A DNA stretch of 64,000 nucleotides from Verrucomicrobiia bacterium (GCA_035629335.1 DASPIB010000001.1:248001-312000); one strand, 5' to 3'. Counted from the first letter of the stretch, positions 26,617-35,226 are shown. Program-made: numbers and translations. The notes: a model not told the origin generated them from the letters alone.

Positions 26617-27791
26617 TGTGGATTCTTAGTAAACAAGACAGGATACAGCTTTTTAAGTGTCAAAACTTGACTGGTTAGTTCTTTTCCTACTACAGGCTTA
26701 TGAAGCCACTCAAGAAGCTGGGCTAGATATCCGGGCAAAACCTGTTCAATATCCGTGTCCTTATCTTGTAGGAGTGCCTTAACGACCTGCTGAAAGCTCT
26801 GCATAATATCTACATCATCAGGAGAGAGACTCCTTATTTTTTCAAATAAAAACCGGGCTGTTTCGACATAGGGAAAATTTATATTAATGTACTCCGCCCG
26901 CAGGTCGTACAAACGCCCGATAAGTTGGTAATAACTTCCCCGATCCATTGTTGCGAGGACGGTTTGGCCTATAGACGGGAAAGTATTAACAAGGTCAAGA
27001 CCTACGGCCAGGTCTTGGGTGAATTTGTAATTTTGATCAGAAAGTCGCCCAGCCTCAAGGGCTTTGTGGACTGTATTCGCAAGCTGTTGATAGCCCAGTA
27101 TTGCCGGCTCGTTGTCTTGATCGACCATTTTAGCTCGTGACCATAGAAAGAATGGAATTTCAAAATGGGCCGCATGATTTTTTCGTAAAACGGAATTACC
27201 AAATTTCTGTACCAAGTGCAAGAAGTCATATTTCTGGTACAATTCACTACCAAAAATGGAGGCTTTGGTTGGGTTGTGTTCGTATAGTTCTATCCAGGCA
27301 TACAGGTCGTCAATGTAACCCGGTGCTAGGTGAGAGTCAAAGTTATTGGAGTCAGTTTTAAAAACGTAAATAAGATCTCCCCAGCTCTCAAGTGTCCTTT
27401 TGTCAGCGCTACCTAACATGCTTAATTTCTCATAAAAGAACCAGGCCGTTTCGCGATAGGGGTTATTTAATGAAACATATTCAGTTTGAGTTACGTAGAG
27501 TTTATTGACAATTTCAGGGAAGATATCTCGTTTGGTCTTTGATCCATAGTCAAAGCCCATTTTAGGGGCGTCCTCAATTAATCCAAGCCAGATACAGATT
27601 TCATGGGCCATTTCGTACGCTTCATCGATAAGTGAGTGGTCCCAGACTCCTTTTCGGACTGTGTGTGCAATTTGCTGATAGCCCTTTGCCGCAGATTTGT
27701 TGAATGCGTCAACCATCTTAGCCCTTGACCATAAGAAAAATCCCATTTCGTATGGAGCATGATATAAGCTGAGCGTTTGCGGTTTTGTCAT
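26613..27791 (-). CDS. Unknown two-module helical protein, paralog A (392 aa)
   Basis: Soluble, helix-rich, no signal. It contains two copies of a ~190-residue module: each opens with YEMGFFLWSRAKMVD or FEIPFFLWSRAKMVD, has a centre of the form EY[VI]..N.PY.ETA.F.[FY]EK and closes with LAPGYIDDLYAWI or LPGYLAQLLEWL. The neighbouring gene has the same architecture, so four copies lie in a row. There is a 16-nt gap to that gene and no ribosome site before the ATG. No known family. Confidence 0.75.
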   Translation of the reverse strand: MTKPQTLSLYHAPYEMGFFLWSRAKMVDAFNKSAAKGYQQIAHTVRKGVWDHSLIDEAYEMAHEICIWLGLIEDAPKMGFDYGSKTKRDIFPEIVNKLYVTQTEYVSLNNPYRETAWFFYEKLSMLGSADKRTLESWGDLIYVFKTDSNNFDSHLAPGYIDDLYAWIELYEHNPTKASIFGSELYQKYDFLHLVQKFGNSVLRKNHAAHFEIPFFLWSRAKMVDQDNEPAILGYQQLANTVHKALEAGRLSDQNYKFTQDLAVGLDLVNTFPSIGQTVLATMDRGSYYQLIGRLYDLRAEYININFPYVETARFLFEKIRSLSPDDVDIMQSFQQVVKALLQDKDTDIEQVLPGYLAQLLEWLHKPVVGKELTSQVLTLKKLYPVLFTKNPH

Positions 27792-27807
27792 AGGACGGTT
27801 TGATTGC

Positions 27808-29001
27808 CTAGTTTATTGAGCTAAGCTTTGTAGTAAATAGCAGGGGATACTGTGCGCGGAGTTCATCTGCCATTTTATCGTCTGTCTCGCCACGCTCCAG
27901 TAAAGCAAGCCACTCCAAAAGTTGTGGCAAGAAGCCGGGGTGCTTTGCTTCAAGGGCCGCGATGCCTGTATCTGCCAGGACTTTTACTGCCTGGTTGAAG
28001 CTTTTAATCGTCGGGGTGCTTTCCGGCGTGAGACTGCATATTTTTTCATAGAGAAAACGGCCAATCTCAATAATTGGTTGCTCAAGATCAATGTACTCGA
28101 CCGGTGTATTGTACATGCGTGTCATGGTTTCGTAATAGTCATAGCTGCTAATGGTGGCGGCAACGGTGTAGCCAAGCCAAGGCGAGGTTTCGAGTAGTTC
28201 AAACGCGACAGTCAGGTCGTGCATCAGTTTGAAGTCGTTATTATTTAGCTTACTTTCTTGATAGGCCATCCATAGCGCATTACTAATTCCGCGATACAAC
28301 CGCAAGTTGTCAATATTCTTAACGTCACACAGTTTCATTCTGGACCATAGAAAGAAATTTAACTCATATACAGCGAGGTGAGTGTGTCGTTGCTTGTAAT
28401 TGTCGTTTTTGTATGGCTGCTGAAAGAATGAATACTTATCTCTGAACTGTTTTCCGAAAGTATATGCCTCAGAAGAGCTCTGCTCGTAAAATTCTATCCA
28501 AGTATATAAATCATCAATAAAACCAGGCGCTAGGTGGGCATCAAAGCCACTTGCTTTATGTTCTTTAAAGGCGAATATGAGGTCGCCCCAGCTTTCAAGA
28601 GTGGCTTTATCTGCCTGTTTCAGTGTGGCTAGCTTTTCGTACAAAAACCAGGCTGTTTCTTGGTAAGGCTTATTTATAGCATAATATTCGAGCAATTGAT
28701 TATACCGTCGTTCGGCAATTTCAGGATATGAGCGTAGGGGCGTTGCGGCTCCAATTTCAAAGCCCATCTTAGGCGTATCATTAAGCAATCCAAGCCATTC
28801 TCCAACCGTGTAGGGCATGTGATGCGCTTCATCTTTGGCGTTATCTACCCAAAACGATCGCATCAGTGAGCTAGCAATATGGTTATAGCCTTCAATGGCT
28901 TTTTTATCGAGAACGTCAAGCAGCTTTACGCGTGTCCATAGAAAAAATCCAATCTCATATTGCGCCGGATGAATTATTTCTGACTTTTTACTATGGTACA
29001 T
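27808..29001 (-). CDS. Unknown two-module helical protein, paralog B (397 aa)
   Basis: Same two-module design as paralog A (YEIGFFLWTRVKLLD... and YELNFFLWSRMKLCD...; HLAPGFIDDLYTWI and HPGFLPQLLEWL). Module 1 matches module 1 of A and module 2 matches module 2 better than each other, so the whole gene was duplicated after the module had duplicated. The invariant aromatic/charged residues (FFLW.R.K..D, ETAWF) suggest a binding surface. The ATG is 20 nt from a perfect 34-bp palindrome. Function unknown. Confidence 0.75.
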   Translation of the reverse strand: MYHSKKSEIIHPAQYEIGFFLWTRVKLLDVLDKKAIEGYNHIASSLMRSFWVDNAKDEAHHMPYTVGEWLGLLNDTPKMGFEIGAATPLRSYPEIAERRYNQLLEYYAINKPYQETAWFLYEKLATLKQADKATLESWGDLIFAFKEHKASGFDAHLAPGFIDDLYTWIEFYEQSSSEAYTFGKQFRDKYSFFQQPYKNDNYKQRHTHLAVYELNFFLWSRMKLCDVKNIDNLRLYRGISNALWMAYQESKLNNNDFKLMHDLTVAFELLETSPWLGYTVAATISSYDYYETMTRMYNTPVEYIDLEQPIIEIGRFLYEKICSLTPESTPTIKSFNQAVKVLADTGIAALEAKHPGFLPQLLEWLALLERGETDDKMADELRAQYPLLFTTKLSSIN

Positions 29002-29020
29002 ATACTTACTTCAGTTAAAG

Positions 29021-29054
29021 AGTGCTGATGCCAGTGTACACTGGCATCAGCACT
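29021..29054. repeat. Perfect 34-bp palindrome between divergent genes
   Basis: The half AGTGCTGATGCCAGTGT (29021-29037) is followed with no spacer by its exact reverse complement. It lies between the starts of paralog B (29001, minus) and yfiH (29110, plus), where no transcript should need a terminator. Its centre reads TGTACACT, a possible -10 in either direction. An operator is likely. Confidence 0.7.
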
Positions 29055-29094
29055 TGTGCTAGTGAAATCAAGATTTATTTTCTCAGGGATCGAA

Positions 29095-29103
29095 TGCTAT
29101 ACT
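29095..29103 (+). promoter_or_regulatory. Extended -10 of the YfiH-family gene
   Basis: TGC-TATACT ends 6 nt before the ATG at 29110, so transcription should begin on the A of the start codon. Confidence 0.7.
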
Positions 29104-29109
29104 AACCCT

Positions 29110-29835
29110 ATGATTGCCGAACATCAGCCGACAATTTTCCCGAATGAAGTGATTGCAAAGGTGTCGTCGCGGGCAAATGGCCGCATGCCGACCTTAAACG
29201 TCCCGAGCGATCCAAATGAAGATCTGGCGAAGAATCGTCAGCGGTTCTTAGAATTGGTTGGTATTTCGCCAGAACACACTACGCAGATTATTGTGACATT
29301 CGATAGCGACCATTACCGACGGTACCGCACAGCTGACGCATCGGAAAAAGGCCATGGAATCCATAAGACCCACGGTCAGCCATCGGATGCTCTTGCGGTG
29401 ACCGAGCCAAACCATGCCTTATTGTTACCGCTGGCTGATTGCGTGGGGGCAATTTTGTACGACCCAAAACAGCAAGTATTAATGGTGTCGCATCTCGGTC
29501 GCCACAGCACGGAAGAACGCGGCGCAAAGGCTAACATTACCTTTTTAAAAGAACATCATGGCTGCAATCCGAAAGACGTTTTGGTTTGGCTAAGTCCGGC
29601 GGTTGGGTCGGAAACCTACCCGCTCCATGCTTTTCATGGCCGAAGCTTGCAAGAGGTTAATAAAGAGCAGTTCTTAGAAGCCGGCATTCTACCAGAAAAC
29701 ATCGAGGTGGCCGAGGTAGATACGGCTCTGCACGAAGGCTACTATTCGCATAGTCAATATTTGCAGCAGCAAGAAGCCAAGCGCGGCCGGTTTGTAATTG
29801 TGGCTATGATGCGCGAGCAGGGTGAGCCTGCTTAA
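29110..29835 (+). CDS. YfiH/PgeF (DUF152, multicopper-like) family enzyme
   Basis: About 241 aa. The core reads DALAVTEPNHALLLPLADCVGAILYDP...VSHLGRHS, keeping the Cys and second His of the catalytic Cys-His-His zinc site; the HGIHKTHGQPSDA segment supplies the other His. Family members cleave purine nucleosides by phosphorolysis or act on mis-amidated peptidoglycan precursors (PgeF). Either role suits a scavenging, wall-remodelling cell. The ATG at 29110 is set by the leaderless promoter; the frame is open further upstream without support. Confidence 0.78.
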   Translation: MIAEHQPTIFPNEVIAKVSSRANGRMPTLNVPSDPNEDLAKNRQRFLELVGISPEHTTQIIVTFDSDHYRRYRTADASEKGHGIHKTHGQPSDALAVTEPNHALLLPLADCVGAILYDPKQQVLMVSHLGRHSTEERGAKANITFLKEHHGCNPKDVLVWLSPAVGSETYPLHAFHGRSLQEVNKEQFLEAGILPENIEVAEVDTALHEGYYSHSQYLQQQEAKRGRFVIVAMMREQGEPA

Positions 29836-29856
29836 GTATAGTTATTATTTTGATCA

Positions 29857-29963
29857 GCGAATGAGGGTACCGGAGCAGTAGGAAGTTCTGTGTTTCCCAC
29901 AGAGCGGGACGAGCTGTTTGCGAGTGTAGCGCACTTCCTACAGCTCCGGTACGCTTGATTCGC
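29857..29963 (+). ncRNA. Candidate structured RNA / leader element between yfiH and metG
   Basis: GTACCGGAGCAGTAGGAAGT (29867-29886) pairs with 29933-29952 with one mismatch, extended by GCGAAT/ATTCGC (29857-29862, 29958-29963). Inside is a CTGTG/CACAG hairpin. No T-run follows, so it is not an ordinary terminator. No known RNA family recognised. Confidence 0.4.
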
Positions 29964-29987
29964 TACGCTACTGCCACATATTATTAT

Positions 29988-29996
29988 TTGCTACAC
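29988..29996 (+). promoter_or_regulatory. Probable promoter of metG
   Basis: TTGC-TACACT (extended -10) about 12 nt before AAGGAACCT-ATG. The AGTGTAGC at ~29923 is complementary to GCTACACT here, so an alternative pairing with the upstream structure is possible. Confidence 0.45.
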
Positions 29997-30008
29997 TAGA
30001 AGGAACCT

Positions 30009-31496
30009 ATGACAAAAAAAGCCTACATCACCACTGCAATTCCTTATGTAAACGGCGCGCCGCATATCGGCAACGCACTCGATTATTTACTAGCCGACAT
30101 CTGGAGCCGATACCAACGCCAAAATGGCCGCGAAGTGCGGTTTCAGGTGGGCACCGACGAACACGGCAACAAAATCGCCGCTAAAGCCGCCGAACTGGGT
30201 ATTGAGCCAAAAGCTTATGCCGATAGCACCTATGTTAATTTTGAAGCCTTAATGCGAAAAGTTGGGGCAGAATTTACCGATTTTATCCGCACTACCGATT
30301 CGCACCACGCTCAAGCGGTGCAGTATATTTGGCAAAAACTCGAGCCCTATATTTATAAAGGGAGCTATGAGGGTTGGTATTGTGTTGGCCACGAAGCTTT
30401 TTTCACCGATAAAGAAGCTGCCGAAACCAATGGCGTGTGCCCGGATCACAATCAACCATACCAGCGCTTGAGCGAAGAAAATTACTACTTCAAAACCAGT
30501 GCCTTCGCTGAAAAGATTAAAGAAGCAATCGAAACCCGCAAGTTTGATATTGTGCCAGAATACCGTAAAAAAGAAATTCTGGCGCTGATAGACAAAGGGC
30601 TGGAAGACGTCAGCATCTCTCGGCCCCGCAAAAATCTCAGTTGGGGCATTGCTGTGCCCGGCGACGACAGCCAGGTAATTTACGTCTGGATTGATGCTTT
30701 AAGTAACTACCTTACGGTGCTTGGCTACCCAGATAACCTAACATGGCGCGAATATTGGCCGGCCGATGTGCAGGTGGTGGGCAAGGATATATTGCGTTTT
30801 CATGCGGCAATTTGGCCAGCGATGCTACTGGCGCTCGATGTACCGCTGCCAAAGAAACTGCTGGTGCACGGCCATATAAATGTGGGCGGCGTAAAAATGA
30901 GCAAATCGATTGGCAACGTGGTTGACCCGAACGAAGTAATCGATAAATACGGGGTTGATGCTTTTCGCTATTATTTTTCTCGGCACATAGCAACTCAAGA
31001 CGACGGCGATTTTACCTGGGAAAAGTTTGAGACGGCCTATAATAACGAACTTGGTAACGAGCTCGGCAACTTAGTGCAGCGAGTGGCGAGTATGGTCTTG
31101 CGCTATCAGGAAGGCGTGTTGGGGGACCTGCCCCAGCCCGAACACGACATTCAGGCCTACCGCGAAGCTATGCAGGAATTGAAGTTTAATAAAGCCTTTG
31201 ATGAAATCTGGAACAAAGTCCGCTCGCTTAACGGCTACCTCGAAAGTGTTAAGCCGTGGGAAGTGGCGAAAGCTCGCGGCCAAGATAGTGAAGCCGAGAG
31301 CCATTTGGCGGAGATTTTAGCGTATGCTGCCGGCAGCTTAATTCAAATCGCCGATTTACTGGTGCCATTTCTCCCGACGACCGCAAAAGCTATTCAAGAG
31401 ATGTTTGAAACCGGGGTGGTGAAGCAACAAGCGGTGTTATTTCCGAAGATTTATAACTTTACTAAAGACCCACGAGTTGCCAGTACGTCGAACTAG
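30009..31496 (+). CDS. metG: Methionyl-tRNA synthetase
   Basis: 495 aa. HIGH motif as PHIGNAL, KMSKS as VKMSKSIGNVVDP, and tRNA-binding helical domain present. It lacks the C-terminal EMAP-like tRNA-binding extension, as in the shorter bacterial forms, and shows no Cys-rich zinc knuckle. AAGGA precedes the ATG. Charges initiator and elongator tRNA-Met in the cytoplasm. Downstream, TTATAAGGCTTATAAAAA is a weak terminator. Confidence 0.95.
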   Translation: MTKKAYITTAIPYVNGAPHIGNALDYLLADIWSRYQRQNGREVRFQVGTDEHGNKIAAKAAELGIEPKAYADSTYVNFEALMRKVGAEFTDFIRTTDSHHAQAVQYIWQKLEPYIYKGSYEGWYCVGHEAFFTDKEAAETNGVCPDHNQPYQRLSEENYYFKTSAFAEKIKEAIETRKFDIVPEYRKKEILALIDKGLEDVSISRPRKNLSWGIAVPGDDSQVIYVWIDALSNYLTVLGYPDNLTWREYWPADVQVVGKDILRFHAAIWPAMLLALDVPLPKKLLVHGHINVGGVKMSKSIGNVVDPNEVIDKYGVDAFRYYFSRHIATQDDGDFTWEKFETAYNNELGNELGNLVQRVASMVLRYQEGVLGDLPQPEHDIQAYREAMQELKFNKAFDEIWNKVRSLNGYLESVKPWEVAKARGQDSEAESHLAEILAYAAGSLIQIADLLVPFLPTTAKAIQEMFETGVVKQQAVLFPKIYNFTKDPRVASTSN

Positions 31497-31624
31497 TTAT
31501 AAGGCTTATAAAAACTGGATCACTCTCGTTCAAGATTATAAGATCGTTCGATATACCCGCGTATCACCACACTGCAATAACAAGGAAACAATTGCGTAGT
31601 TCTAGGCAGTCTAAGGTTATATTG

Positions 31625-31630
31625 TATAAT
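31625..31630 (+). promoter_or_regulatory. -10 of the 79-aa gene
   Basis: TTG-TATAAT about 40 nt before the ATG at 31671. The rest of the 31515-31670 spacer shows nothing recognisable. Confidence 0.5.
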
Positions 31631-31670
31631 GTGAAAACCACTATTCGTTGAGTAGAATGGTTGAGGCAAT

Positions 31671-31910
31671 ATGTCTGATGAGCACATTTTTCGCGATCCC
31701 GACAGGGTTGAGGCGGTAATTCATGTTTTCATGACGCTTCGGGAGGTTGAAGAGCTGGCCCGACCCGACGATGAACGGTCTTTTTCGAGCACGGAAATGC
31801 TGGAAATGCTAAAGATGCTTCGTATCGCTAAAGAGCAAGGCTGGTCTCAGCTTCCGCCTGAAGAACGGCTGAAGCGTGTGCGAGCCTATCTAAACTTGCT
31901 CAAAGAATAA
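31671..31910 (+). CDS. Hypothetical acidic helical protein (79 aa)
   Basis: Nearly all-helical and charged (MLEMLKMLRIAKEQGWSQLPPEERLKRVRAYLNLL). GAGG lies about 5 nt before the ATG, and a strong terminator follows, so it is a one-gene cassette. No family recognised. Confidence 0.65.
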   Translation: MSDEHIFRDPDRVEAVIHVFMTLREVEELARPDDERSFSSTEMLEMLKMLRIAKEQGWSQLPPEERLKRVRAYLNLLKE

Positions 31911-31920
31911 TGGCTGCGCT

Positions 31921-31973
31921 CGCAGGCAACAAGAAGACACCACACTTCTTCGTTGCCTGCGGGCCTCTTTTTA
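31921..31973 (+). terminator. Terminator of the 79-aa gene
   Basis: CGCAGGCAAC / GTTGCCTGCG stem, with inner AAGAAG/CTTCTT pairing, then TCTTTTTA. Confidence 0.85.
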
Positions 31974-31987
31974 TATATGATGCAGAT

Positions 31988-32746
31988 ATGCAATTTGTTG
32001 ACACCCACTGCCACATTCACGAAGCTAATTACCCGATCGATGCCGAGGCGGCGTTCCAGCGAGCGCGCCAAGCAGGAGTTGAAAAAATACTGTGTATAGG
32101 TACCGATGTTGAAAGTTCAACCCAGGCAATTAAATGGGCAGAGCGAGACAATGTATGGGCAGTGGTTGGCATTCACCCGCATGAAGCAGTGACGAATAGT
32201 TTCGCGGAGCTTCAAAAGCTCTTTGAATCGCACGATACGAGTAAAATTGTGGGTATCGGTGAGTGCGGTCTTGATTACTTTTACGAGCACAGTCCGCGTG
32301 AGGCCCAAATAACGCTACTGCACCAGCACCTCGAACTCGCCCAAAAGCATAATCTGCCAGTCAGTTTTCATGTGCGCGAGGCTTTTACTGATTTTTGGCC
32401 AATTTTCGACCAATACCCCGGACTTCGCGGCGTGCTCCATAGTTTTACCGATACCAAAGATAATCTTGAAAAAGCGCTTGCACGCGGCTTATACATCGGT
32501 GTGAACGGTATTAGCACCTTTACAAAATCCGAGGCGCAAAAGAACATGTTCGCCAGTATTCCCCTTGAAAAAATGTTACTCGAAACCGACGCTCCCTTCT
32601 TGACCCCGGTGCCAAAACGTGGTACTATCAATGAGCCAGCGTTTGTTACGCTTGTTGCCAAATTTCAGGCGAATCTCCGGTCTATCAATCTCGAGGAGCT
32701 CTCCCAGGCAACCAGCCAGAACGCAACGGATCTTTTTTCTATCTAA
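31988..32746 (+). CDS. tatD: TatD-family metal-dependent deoxyribonuclease
   Basis: About 252 aa TIM-barrel hydrolase. Metal ligands: HxH in VDTHCHIHE, Glu in IGECGLDYF, His in VSFHVREA and VLHSFTD, Asp in LLETDAPFLTP. The ATG at 31988 is the natural N-terminus; upstream in-frame codons run through the preceding terminator. 3'-5' exonuclease in DNA quality control. No ribosome site, and a TATATG -10 lies close upstream. Confidence 0.9.
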   Translation: MQFVDTHCHIHEANYPIDAEAAFQRARQAGVEKILCIGTDVESSTQAIKWAERDNVWAVVGIHPHEAVTNSFAELQKLFESHDTSKIVGIGECGLDYFYEHSPREAQITLLHQHLELAQKHNLPVSFHVREAFTDFWPIFDQYPGLRGVLHSFTDTKDNLEKALARGLYIGVNGISTFTKSEAQKNMFASIPLEKMLLETDAPFLTPVPKRGTINEPAFVTLVAKFQANLRSINLEELSQATSQNATDLFSI

Positions 32747-32804
32747 AACAGACAATCCAAAAACAAAACAACCACTAAATGAGAGGCATGTGGAGAGGTT
32801 TTTT

Positions 32805-33014
32805 ATGTCTGAAACACCAGGGGGCAATCCCGAAGGCCAGCAGTTCAAAAGACAAGAAGTAATAGAAGAAGCGCAAGCCGGCATTGAAGCAATTGAGCAG
32901 CGTGACGAACTTATTAGAGAAATTGGTCGGAATGCGGCCGCTATTGTGGCCGAACGAACCGAACTCTTGCGCCGAGCGGGTGCCTTGCAAGAACACTACG
33001 ACCTCGCGCGATAA
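32805..33014 (+). CDS. Small coiled-coil protein (69 aa)
   Basis: Disordered Gly/Pro start (MSETPGGNPEG), then one long charged helix with heptad spacing (EEAQAGIEAIEQRDELIREIG...). GGAGAGG lies about 6 nt before the ATG. Likely self-associating or a partner of a neighbour; function unknown. Confidence 0.6.
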   Translation: MSETPGGNPEGQQFKRQEVIEEAQAGIEAIEQRDELIREIGRNAAAIVAERTELLRRAGALQEHYDLAR

Positions 33015-33035
33015 CACCATACGAAAGGAGCGATT

Positions 33036-33470
33036 ATGGCGACAATTTTTAAAAAAGCAATGTCGTTAATTGTCGGTAATTCACAAAAAACCGACCGCCC
33101 TTTACGTACCCTTACCGAGCGTGAACTGATTCAGCTTGAATCTGAAATTGGCCGTGAATTATTTGGCCCGATTCCTGAAGGCCACCGCCGAGAATTTTTC
33201 TGTCTTGATGATCACACGTGGGTATGGCACGAAGAATGGACCGAAAAAGGCAAGCACCATAGCACAACTACCCGCTACGAAGTGCATCCCAACGGTATTT
33301 TAAAGGTGAACGATAGCGGCACTTATGGATTTATTGATGGCGATGAACTAAAGAATTTAGCTGTTGCATCCCGGCTTTATTACGAAAAGGTTACCAGAGA
33401 GGTGTATAAGCGGGATCCGCATACGGGGCTGCCATTGGCGCAGGCACCTGATATAATAACCGCAGCGTGA
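33036..33470 (+). CDS. Hypothetical protein (144 aa)
   Basis: AAAGGAG precedes the ATG. The central part (FFCLDDHTWVWHEEWTEKGKHHSTTTRYEVHPNGILKV) is a beta-rich fold with Trp and His. Its 3' end contains the promoter of the next gene. It is probably conserved in the lineage, but I cannot name the family. Soluble. Confidence 0.7.
   Translation: MATIFKKAMSLIVGNSQKTDRPLRTLTERELIQLESEIGRELFGPIPEGHRREFFCLDDHTWVWHEEWTEKGKHHSTTTRYEVHPNGILKVNDSGTYGFIDGDELKNLAVASRLYYEKVTREVYKRDPHTGLPLAQAPDIITAA
33449..33457 (+). promoter_or_regulatory. Internal extended -10 of the cysteine desulfurase
   Basis: TGA-TATAAT within the last codons of the upstream gene, ending 9 nt before the GTG at 33467 and 12 nt before the ATG at 33470. 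Confidence 0.55.
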
Positions 33471-34621
33471 TGAACGAACTAATTTATCTCGATTATGCGG
33501 CCGCAACGCCGCTAGAGCCCAAGGTCTATGCGGCGATGGAGCCGTATCTTTTTGAACGGTTTTATAACCCATCAAGTGCTTATCAGCCGGCGCGCGATGT
33601 TCGCCGTGACTTCGAAGACGCCCGGGGTCGGCTAGCGAGAATCATTGGCGCCAAACCCGATGAAATAATTATGACCGCTGGTGCGACCGAGTCGGTAAAT
33701 ATTGCTTTTCAGGGGGCTTTAGCTGGCGGTGGACACGTTGTGACGGCCGCTATTGAACACCAAGCGGTGTTGGCTTCGGCGCGTCAATATAATCACACGC
33801 TGGTTGAAGCGACGCCTAAGGGGGTTGTTCTCCCCGAAAGTATTCGCGCGGCTATTACCGATGACACCCGCCTGGTTAGTATTGCCATGGCCAACAGCGA
33901 AATTGGCACTGTTCAACCACTGCGCGATATCGCTCAGGTTATTCATGGTGTGCGCCAAGATCGCTACAAACGCGGTATAAAAACGCCAATCTACTTCCAT
34001 AGCGATGCTTCACAGGCCGCCGGATTGCTGGAGCTGCAGGTCGCTCGGCTGGGGCTCGATATGCTGACTTTAAACGCTGCTAAGTGTTACGGCCCAAAGC
34101 AAGTTGGCTTGTTGTGGGCAGCTAGTCACGTACGGTTACAGCCGTTGATCCATGGCGGCGGGCAGGAGCGCGGTATTCGCTCGGGTACTGAAAACGTCGC
34201 TGGTACCATTGGTTTTGCGCGGGCACTCGAAATTGCCGAACACAAGCGAAAAGGCGAAGTTAAGCGTTTAAGCCAGCTGCGCGATGTGCTGGAAAATAAA
34301 ATCCTTGAGGCCTTTCCTGATGTAGAAATTACCGGCCACCGCAAGCACCGTTTGCCGGGCCACTCGCACATGGCCTGGCGTGGGCTTGATGCCGAACGGG
34401 CGCTGTTTGCCCTTGAAATGAAGGGTGTACTGGTGGCTACCGGTTCGGCTTGCGCCGCCAATAAAGGCACACGTTCACATGTTTTAACCGCACTCCAATT
34501 GCCGCCCGAACTGGCCGATGGCAGTTTGCGTTTTTCACTGGGCCGCCAAACAGATGAAGCCGCGGTAAAAAAAGCCGCTACCGCCATTATTGAGGTGGTA
34601 CGCCAGGAACTATCGCGATGA
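33467..34621 (+). CDS. Cysteine desulfurase (IscS/NifS family)
   Basis: 384 aa (383 if it starts at the ATG at 33470). PLP enzyme that removes sulfur from cysteine. PLP-binding: MTAGATESVNIA, HSDASQAAG and the Schiff-base Lys in LNAAKCYGPKQVG. The sulfur-carrying Cys is in ATGSACAANKG. It heads an operon with a DUF218 gene (ATGA overlap) and mnmA, so its main task is probably sulfur supply for tRNA 2-thiouridine; no Fe-S scaffold is nearby. Confidence 0.9.
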   Translation: MMNELIYLDYAAATPLEPKVYAAMEPYLFERFYNPSSAYQPARDVRRDFEDARGRLARIIGAKPDEIIMTAGATESVNIAFQGALAGGGHVVTAAIEHQAVLASARQYNHTLVEATPKGVVLPESIRAAITDDTRLVSIAMANSEIGTVQPLRDIAQVIHGVRQDRYKRGIKTPIYFHSDASQAAGLLELQVARLGLDMLTLNAAKCYGPKQVGLLWAASHVRLQPLIHGGGQERGIRSGTENVAGTIGFARALEIAEHKRKGEVKRLSQLRDVLENKILEAFPDVEITGHRKHRLPGHSHMAWRGLDAERALFALEMKGVLVATGSACAANKGTRSHVLTALQLPPELADGSLRFSLGRQTDEAAVKKAATAIIEVVRQELSR

Positions 34622-35226
34622 AATGGTTGATCGGTGGGGCGATCGGTTTTTGTGCGTTGGTGGTGCTTTTTATTTCACTCTACTTATCGCCAAACGATTT
34701 AGGCAAATGTGATAGCGCACCGACCATGACCGTTGGTTCGTGTGCGCCCGTAGATGCGATTGTCGCAATTAGCGGCGGCGATACCCCGGCACGTACCGCC
34801 GAAGCCATCAAATTGTATCAGAATGGCTGGGCGCCACGGGTACTGTTTGCCGGTGCGGCCCAAGACCCTTCCAGCCCCAGTAATGCCGAAGCTATGCGCC
34901 AGCAAGCGATTACAGCCGGCGTGCCCGACCAGGCGATTCTGATTGAAGAATTATCCCGCACCACTGCCGAAAATGCGCTCAAAACCCAGAGCCTGTTTGC
35001 AAAAAATAATATTAAACGTATAATACTAGTAACATCCGCGTACCACCAGCGTCGCGCTTCTCTTGAATTTCAAAAACGGCTTGACGGGCAAGTAGAAGTT
35101 TTGAATCATCCGGTTGCTGAAGATAATCACTGGTCACCGACCTGGTGGTTGACGCTTCGTGGCTGGTGGCTGGCGGGTAGCGAATTAGCTAAAATCATTA
35201 TTTTTCACCTGGGAGGTAGCTTCTAA
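34618..35226 (+). CDS. DUF218 (YdcF/ElyC/SanA-like) membrane protein
   Basis: 202 aa: one N-terminal transmembrane helix, then the DUF218 domain with AIVAISGGDTPARTAEAIKLY, VLFAGAA, ELSRTTAENA and VTSAYHQRRA. Family members act at the envelope, ElyC in undecaprenyl-linked peptidoglycan steps. Start overlaps the desulfurase stop and its own stop abuts mnmA, so it is co-translated with tRNA-sulfuration genes. The link is unclear. Confidence 0.8.
   Translation: MKWLIGGAIGFCALVVLFISLYLSPNDLGKCDSAPTMTVGSCAPVDAIVAISGGDTPARTAEAIKLYQNGWAPRVLFAGAAQDPSSPSNAEAMRQQAITAGVPDQAILIEELSRTTAENALKTQSLFAKNNIKRIILVTSAYHQRRASLEFQKRLDGQVEVLNHPVAEDNHWSPTWWLTLRGWWLAGSELAKIIIFHLGGSF

Noticed and set aside
31497-31514. 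Strong terminator of metG (TTATAAG/CTTATAA)
   Set aside because: The loop would be a single base unless the stem shortens to about five A/T pairs, so only weak termination is credible.
31515-31670. Possible small RNA between metG and the 79-aa gene
   Set aside because: No stable fold or terminator on its own; only the promoter of the following gene is visible.
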